From: JAHEJX01 sp041605955
Lineage (GTDB): Bacteria > Actinomycetota > Acidimicrobiia > Spongiisociales > UBA5794
Assembly (NCBI GenBank): GCA_041605955.1
Contig: JBFIXI010000111.1
Location: 1-8,306, forward strand
Reading direction: 5' to 3'
DNA length: 8,306 nucleotides
Shown: positions 5,926 to 8,306 of the stretch, one piece after another
Numbering within the stretch: the first letter of the stretch is position 1
How the letters are laid out: every line of letters starts with the position of its first letter
The notes under the pieces: model-generated
Told to the model about the DNA's origin: nothing
The model's database searches: none
The model's input: only the letters and a program-made list of their open reading frames with translations
Program-made: the position numbers and the translations under genes

Positions 5926-6001
5926 AGGGTCTGTGTGACTACGGATCAGAAGGTTGGGGGTTCGAGTCCCTCCGGGCGTGCCACCGAAACCCCTGCTCAG
6001 G
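5874..6001 (+). repeat. 17-bp direct repeat flanking the right tRNA-Arg fragment
   Basis: The 17 bases at 5874-5890 (CGAAACCCCTACTCAGG) recur at 5985-6001 with one change (A to G), 111 bp apart. The second copy begins the terminator stem just after the tRNA CCA. The first lies inside the candidate element, overlapping the second 22-bp repeat. It may be a relic of an earlier tRNA-end junction. Confidence 0.55.
5936..5983 (+). repeat. tRNA-Arg(ACG) 3' half with CCA, right att-like copy
   Basis: It begins with TGA of the anticodon stem, then loop CTACGGA, TCAG, a five-G T-stem strand with TTCGAGT, the acceptor strand CGGGCGT, discriminator G and an encoded CCA (5981-5983). The first 46 bases match the left copy apart from its two extra Gs. 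The T arm is intact and the native-looking CCA and terminator follow, so this end probably keeps the original chromosomal flank of the tRNA gene. No D arm or 5' acceptor strand lies upstream, so it is not a complete tRNA. Confidence 0.8.
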
Positions 6002-6013
6002 CGGAGGTTTCGG
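5984..6013 (+). terminator. hairpin directly after the right tRNA-Arg fragment
   Basis: CCGAAACC (5984-5991) and GGTTTCGG (6006-6013) are perfect 8-bp complements around a 14-nt loop, starting at the base after CCA. A second small hairpin (GGCGC 6012-6016 with GCGCC 6026-6030) overlaps its end. This is the expected place of a tRNA terminator; no T tract follows. Confidence 0.6.
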
Positions 6014-6320
6014 CGCCTATTAGGTGCGCCGACGTGGCGCTGGCCGACCGTTGGGAGCCATTCTCCTACTGAGCCGGCTTTCGAGGCGTTCGAGACCTTG
6101 GCGGTGAGCGATATTTGCGGTTGCGTCATAACGCGCTCACCGCTCGGGACTGCCGGATCCAGAGCGGTAGTGGGCGCGCCATATCACGCGGGGTGGTGAA
6201 TGATATGGGCGGGTCGAAGACCTGGGGCGATCAAGCCGGAACATTGAGGTCGGTTCTTGGTCGATTCCTCGATCCTCGTTACGTTCGAATGCGACGTCGC
6301 GGGTGAGTGGAGGCTGACCG
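6014..6320. other. 307-bp stretch without a convincing gene
   Basis: No frame here looks coding. Plus-strand open frames beginning inside the tRNA fragment are artefacts. The notable content is the inverted repeat at 6101-6143. The last bases (GGAGG at 6309-6313) serve the small ORF that begins at 6321. Confidence 0.5.
6101..6143. repeat. 10-bp perfect inverted repeat with 23-nt loop
   Basis: GCGGTGAGCG at 6101-6110 is the exact reverse complement of CGCTCACCGC at 6134-6143. The loop is A/T-richer than its surroundings (ATATTTGCGG...CATAACG). No gene ends just before it on either strand, so a simple terminator role is not supported. An operator or recombination site is possible. Confidence 0.5.
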
Positions 6321-6452
6321 ATGGACTACGCGCCGGGACGGATCGCACGTACCAGATACTCCGCTATCGAGCTTGCTGATGAACCGACCGGCTTTGTTCG
6401 TCGCCAACTAACAGACTGCGGTCTCACCCTGGCGAATGCCATCGTTCGCTGA
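6321..6452 (+). CDS. small hypothetical protein, 43 residues
   Basis: The frame encodes MDYAPGRIARTRYSAIELAD and ends with CGLTLANAIVR. The ATG has a strong ribosome binding site, GGAGG at 6309-6313, 7 nt upstream, which is the main support. I recognise no family. There is no membrane segment or signal peptide, and the single cysteine is at residue 33. It points toward the minus-strand RRM genes, with a 97-bp gap between the two ends that holds no strong terminator. The alternative is chance: a 43-codon frame is not rare at this GC content, but the ribosome binding site argues for translation. Confidence 0.4.
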   Translation: MDYAPGRIARTRYSAIELADEPTGFVRRQLTDCGLTLANAIVR

Positions 6453-6549
6453 CTCCCCGCACTTGAGGGCGCCCACTCAGCTGCGGTGTCCCAACCGATG
6501 CCCACGCAACGTTGTGTCACGCGGTCGATCGTGCGTGCTCCCGTTGACT

Positions 6550-6804
6550 TCATGGTGACCTCGGTTTGGCGATGGCAACGGTGATGTCACGTCCGTCGAC
6601 GTTGTGGCCATCGAGCAGGCTGATCGCGGTCTATGCGTCGTCGGGTGTCGCCGTCTCAACGAAACCGAACCCACGCGATCTGCCGCTATGAACGTCGGTG
6701 ACCACCTGTGCCTCTTTGACTTCTCCGTGTTGGGCGAAGAGGGTCTGCAGATCGGCCGAGGTGCTGTCGAGGGTGAGGTTCCCCACGTGGAGATTGCTGA
6801 ACAT
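6550..6804 (-). pseudogene. RRM RNA-binding protein gene with an internal TAG
   Basis: Read from the ATG at 6804 down to TGA at 6550-6552, this is an 84-codon RNA recognition motif gene with RNP2 (LHVGNL) near residue 5 and RNP1 (RSRGFGFVE) at 42-50. Codon 58 (plus-strand positions 6631-6633) is TAG, cutting the protein before helix 2 and strand 4. The frame continues with recognisable RRM sequence (TAISLLDGHNVDGRDITVAI), so a one-base change, for example CAG or GAG to TAG, made the stop. An excellent AAGGAG lies 6 nt before the ATG, so the decay looks recent. The gene has exactly the length of the intact paralogue at 7126-7380. Small single-RRM proteins of bacteria bind RNA and are often cold-induced; nothing here shows its targets. 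Amber read-through or a sequencing error are the alternatives. Confidence 0.8.
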
Positions 6805-7125
6805 GTTTGACTCCTTCCGGAGCCTGAACCGTCAAGTGCGTTGGTCTCAGGCGGCCCGATGCCCGGTCCAGATGCCGAGAGAACCGAGTCAACCAGGATG
6901 ACTCGGGTGGAACCGTGCGCTTCAACGAGGATCAAGCGGTCGCCATGAGCGACCTCGAAACCGCGAATACAGCCGGCAACGGTCCGCATGTCGTGGGTCG
7001 TTATCACACAACGGGCCCCACGCTCGAGTGGATTGAGCACCACCATCCGGTGTCAAAGCCGCGAGCAGAATCGTTAGACAACTCTGCGCGGTCCTCGTCG
7101 AGTATCGGAGCTGGATCCGACTCGG
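6805..7125 (-). other. gap between the two RRM genes with an uncertain minus-strand ORF
   Basis: An open frame starts at ATG 7046 on the minus strand and stays open to 6477, but beyond about residue 80 it only overlaps the RRM pseudogene in another frame. Its first 55 residues look protein-like, with several short beta-strand patterns (RTVAGCIRGFEV, DRLILVEAHG, TRVILVDSVL) and a codon third-position bias like real genes here. There is no good ribosome binding site and no stop at a sensible place. It may be a degraded gene whose 3' part was lost when the RRM copy arrived, or the leader of that gene. I do not recognise a family. Confidence 0.3.
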
Positions 7126-7380
7126 TCAGGATCTGGCTTGGCGCGGCCGGGCCTGGTTGACGGTGAGCTGTCGACCGTCCCACTCGTGGCCGTCGAGCTT
7201 GTCGATGGCCTCTCCGGCGAGCGTTTCATCGGCAAGCTCGATAAAACCGAACCCGCGCGAGCGGCCGGTCTCGCGGTCAGTGATAACCGCAGCAGAGTTG
7301 ATGGTTCCGTAGTCGGCGAATAGGGACCGGAGGTTGGCCTCGGTCGCGTCGAATGGGAGATTCCCAACATAGATGTTCAT
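7126..7380 (-). CDS. small single-RRM RNA-binding protein
   Basis: This is an 84-residue protein consisting of one RNA recognition motif and a short basic tail (RPRQARS). RNP2 is IYVGNL at residues 3-8, RNP1 is RSRGFGFIE at about 41-49, and the usual loop and strand features (FADYGTI, AVITDRETG, AIDKLDGHEWDGRQLTV) are all present. These proteins bind single-stranded RNA in the cytoplasm and in other bacteria affect RNA stability or cold adaptation. I chose the ATG at 7380, since the domain begins there; AGAGG lies 9 nt upstream. An upstream TTG at 7428 would add 16 residues (MEKKARSVLRSQRHVP) that are not part of the fold. The gene is a full-length paralogue of the interrupted RRM gene downstream on the same strand. 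A 284-bp leader separates it from the charged-repeat gene, and I see no promoter motif in it. Confidence 0.88.
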   Translation of the reverse strand: MNIYVGNLPFDATEANLRSLFADYGTINSAAVITDRETGRSRGFGFIELADETLAGEAIDKLDGHEWDGRQLTVNQARPRQARS

Positions 7381-7664
7381 GGGCACATGCCTCTGAGAAC
7401 GAAGAACGCTTCTCGCTTTCTTCTCCAAGTTGTTCCGGTACCGACCCTGCCGGCGCCTGGTCCGAGAACGAGAAGAGAGCGGAGTCGCCGCCGAAGCAGC
7501 TCAACTGAGCCTGCACGAGTCGCCGCGCTACCGATCGGATTCCTCGGGCACCGGCTCGATCAAGCCCCGACGACTCTTACCACCAACGGAGATCCGACAC
7601 CTCAGAGAGATCCCCCAATAGCGGCACCAATCCTGGTGGTCCGTGGAGAGATGCCCGGCGAGAG

Positions 7665-7820
7665 CTACCTGTCTCCTCGCTCGCGCTCGTGGCGTTCATG
7701 TTCCTCCTCGCGCTTCCGCGCGGCCCGCTCGCCTTCCTCTTTTCGCTCACGCTCATGGCGCTCGTGTTCCTCTTTGCGCTCACGCTCGTGGCGCTCAGCC
7801 CTCTCTCGATCAGTCTCCAC
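7665..7820 (-). CDS. 51-residue charged protein of 11-residue repeats
   Basis: The minus strand from GTG 7820 to TAG 7665-7667 encodes a protein that is almost entirely Glu, Arg, His and Lys. After METDRERA come four repeats of about 11 residues: ERHERERKEEH, ERHERERKEEG, ERAARKREEEH and ERHERERGDR. GGAG lies 6 nt before the GTG; the frame is closed by a TGA just upstream (about 7847-7849), so no longer version is possible. Eleven-residue periodicity fits a hendecad coiled coil or a single long charged alpha-helix. Basic/acidic repeats next to RNA-binding genes suggest a nucleic-acid or protein-interaction role, but this is only position. The repeats could also be simple-sequence expansion without function. 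No family is recognised. Confidence 0.45.
   Translation of the reverse strand: METDRERAERHERERKEEHERHERERKEEGERAARKREEEHERHERERGDR
7668..7796 (-). repeat. four 33-bp tandem repeats
   Basis: On the minus strand, units run 7796-7764, 7763-7731, 7730-7698 and 7697-7668 (the last is 30 bp). The first two are nearly identical and differ mostly at third codon positions (CGCCAC/CGCCAT, CGCAAA/CGAAAA), which suggests selection on the encoded residues. The third is the most divergent. Confidence 0.6.
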
Positions 7821-8306
7821 GTCCAGCTCCAGCGATCGACTACCGACGTCTCATTACAACCATAAGGCTAGAACACGGTGCACCTCTCAATTGCAGGCGA
7901 CAGCGCAGATCAGAGGATATGTGTCATAACAACAGTGGGGTTTGTCAATGGGGGTGTTGGGGCGCGTCGGGGTGAAGCCTCGTCGGGGGCGTTTCGGCGT
8001 AGCTGTTCGTGTCGCCCTGGGAGCGGCGGCCGGGATGGTGGGGGAGTCGCCTTCGACGCTCGTTGATGTATGACGTGCTCAACCGTGCCGGGTTGGCGAC
8101 TGACAACTACATCCGCGTTCGATGTGGGCGGGCCGGACCCGGCGTCTTGTTATCGGCGAGATCCACACCATGCGAGTGGTGGGTCTCGTAACGCCCGCGA
8201 CGTCGCTCCGGGTCCGGGCCCCACGTCACGCACGCCGACCTCGCATGCGTCCAGAACGCCAACACCGGTCCCGACCGAGACAACGACGGCACTGCCATCA
8301 CGTCCG
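7821..8306. other. 486-bp right end with fragmentary coding signal only
   Basis: No complete, convincing gene is visible. A plus-strand frame from ATG 7948 to TGA 8071-8073 (41 residues, ending GESPSTLVDV) is followed, with a frame change, by YDVLNRAGLATDNYIRVRCG, which reads as if it continued the same protein. Further right, another plus frame (THADLACVQNANTGPDRDND) has strong actinobacterial codon bias but no start. Such coding-looking pieces in shifting frames suggest a degraded gene. A minus-strand frame 8301-8107 is also open but looks like the antisense of these. Confidence 0.4.
8158..8187. repeat. hairpin-forming inverted repeat
   Basis: GAGATCCAC (8158-8166) pairs with GTGGGTCTC (8179-8187), nine base pairs including one G-T, around a 12-nt loop. 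No gene ends just before it and no T tract follows, so its role is unknown. Confidence 0.35.

Larger units (their letters stand above)
5681..5935. other. 255-bp gap with terminator and repeat cluster, no gene
   Basis: No credible coding sequence is present. After the terminator at 5710-5738, the plus strand becomes rich in A and C and poor in G, unlike the genes nearby. It contains GCTTCAG at 5770 and 5791 (21 bp apart), GCAACCC at 5803 and 5814 (11 bp apart) and the three 22-bp repeats described separately. The stretch ends where the right tRNA-Arg fragment begins. Confidence 0.6.
1666..5983 (+). mobile_element. candidate integrated unit bounded by tRNA-Arg 3' halves, no recombinase
   Basis: Two same-orientation copies of the tRNA-Arg(ACG) 3' half bracket about 4.2 kb containing the sigma factor, the propeller protein and the lipoprotein. 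Tyrosine-recombinase elements that target tRNA genes usually duplicate the segment from the anticodon arm to the 3' end, which is exactly the segment repeated here. No integrase, excisionase, relaxase or replication gene lies between the copies. Neither copy has a tRNA 5' half, so the intact gene should lie further left and this would be one member of a tandem set. The boundaries are visible in the sequence; mobility is inferred. An ancient segmental duplication of the tRNA end is the main alternative. Confidence 0.45.

Noticed and set aside
5794..6129. Minus-strand 111-codon frame containing GGTRTPNLLIRS
   Set aside because: This is the same tRNA-derived artefact, covering the right fragment; the remainder lacks coding character.
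5954..6199. Plus-strand 81-codon frame beginning MGVRVPPGVPPKP
   Set aside because: Its start lies inside the tRNA fragment, and it runs through the terminator hairpin and the inverted repeat.
6326..6553. Minus-strand 75-codon frame overlapping the RRM pseudogene stop (ATGA)
   Set aside because: There is no recognisable motif, no coding-like codon bias, and it lies opposite the small ORF with the better ribosome binding site.
7387..7929. Plus-strand 180-codon frame rich in Ser and Arg
   Set aside because: Its repetitive SRSWRS part is the antisense of the 33-bp repeats, and the frame overlaps the 5' leader of the RRM gene. The minus-strand frame has the better start signal and codon pattern.

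Overview
The window looks like accessory DNA from a high-GC actinomycete. The evidence is a strong bias for G or C at codon third positions, GTG starts, terminator hairpins without a T tract, a SigE-type ECF sigma factor and small MerR/DUF433 and DUF5615 proteins. Acidimicrobiia is my best guess at class level, but this is inference from protein style and no marker gene proves it. I see no intact tRNA, rRNA, CRISPR array, integrase, transposase or replication gene.

Layout. (1) 1-1507, plus strand: the possible tail of an unknown gene, a small helix-turn-helix protein (66-398), and a DUF433/DUF5615 toxin-antitoxin pair. The antitoxin (508-1140) carries an N-terminal MerR-like domain. The toxin (1141-1507) is broken by one extra base in a T run at 1181-1183. 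(2) 1508-1961: no gene, but a nested palindrome, a 48-bp copy of the 3' half of a tRNA-Arg(ACG) gene, and a terminator-like hairpin. (3) 1962-5680, plus strand: an ECF sigma factor that overlaps by 4 nt a 773-residue membrane protein with an external beta-propeller (probable anti-sigma/sensor), then a separate lipoprotein with an NTF2/SnoaL-like look. (4) 5681-6320: a terminator, a cluster of roughly helically phased direct repeats, a second copy of the same tRNA-Arg 3' half (with CCA), another hairpin and a 10-bp inverted repeat. (5) 6321-8306: one tiny plus-strand ORF, then a minus-strand group: a 51-residue charged protein made of 11-residue repeats, an intact 84-residue RRM protein, an uncertain ORF, and a second RRM gene stopped by an internal TAG. 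The last 480 bp show only fragmentary coding signal.

The two tRNA-Arg 3' halves lie in the same orientation about 4.27 kb apart and bracket the sigma factor/propeller/lipoprotein module. Both begin at the anticodon stem and neither has a 5' half. That is what attachment sites of elements integrating into a tRNA 3' end look like, and tandem insertions at one tRNA-Arg gene would explain it. The intact gene would then lie to the left of the window. The bracketed unit has no recombinase, so it would be a cargo-only unit moved by an enzyme encoded elsewhere, or a remnant. The phased repeats just inside its right end resemble recombinase arm sites. This arrangement is the strongest candidate here for something undescribed. 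The mobility interpretation is inference; the repeats themselves are directly visible.
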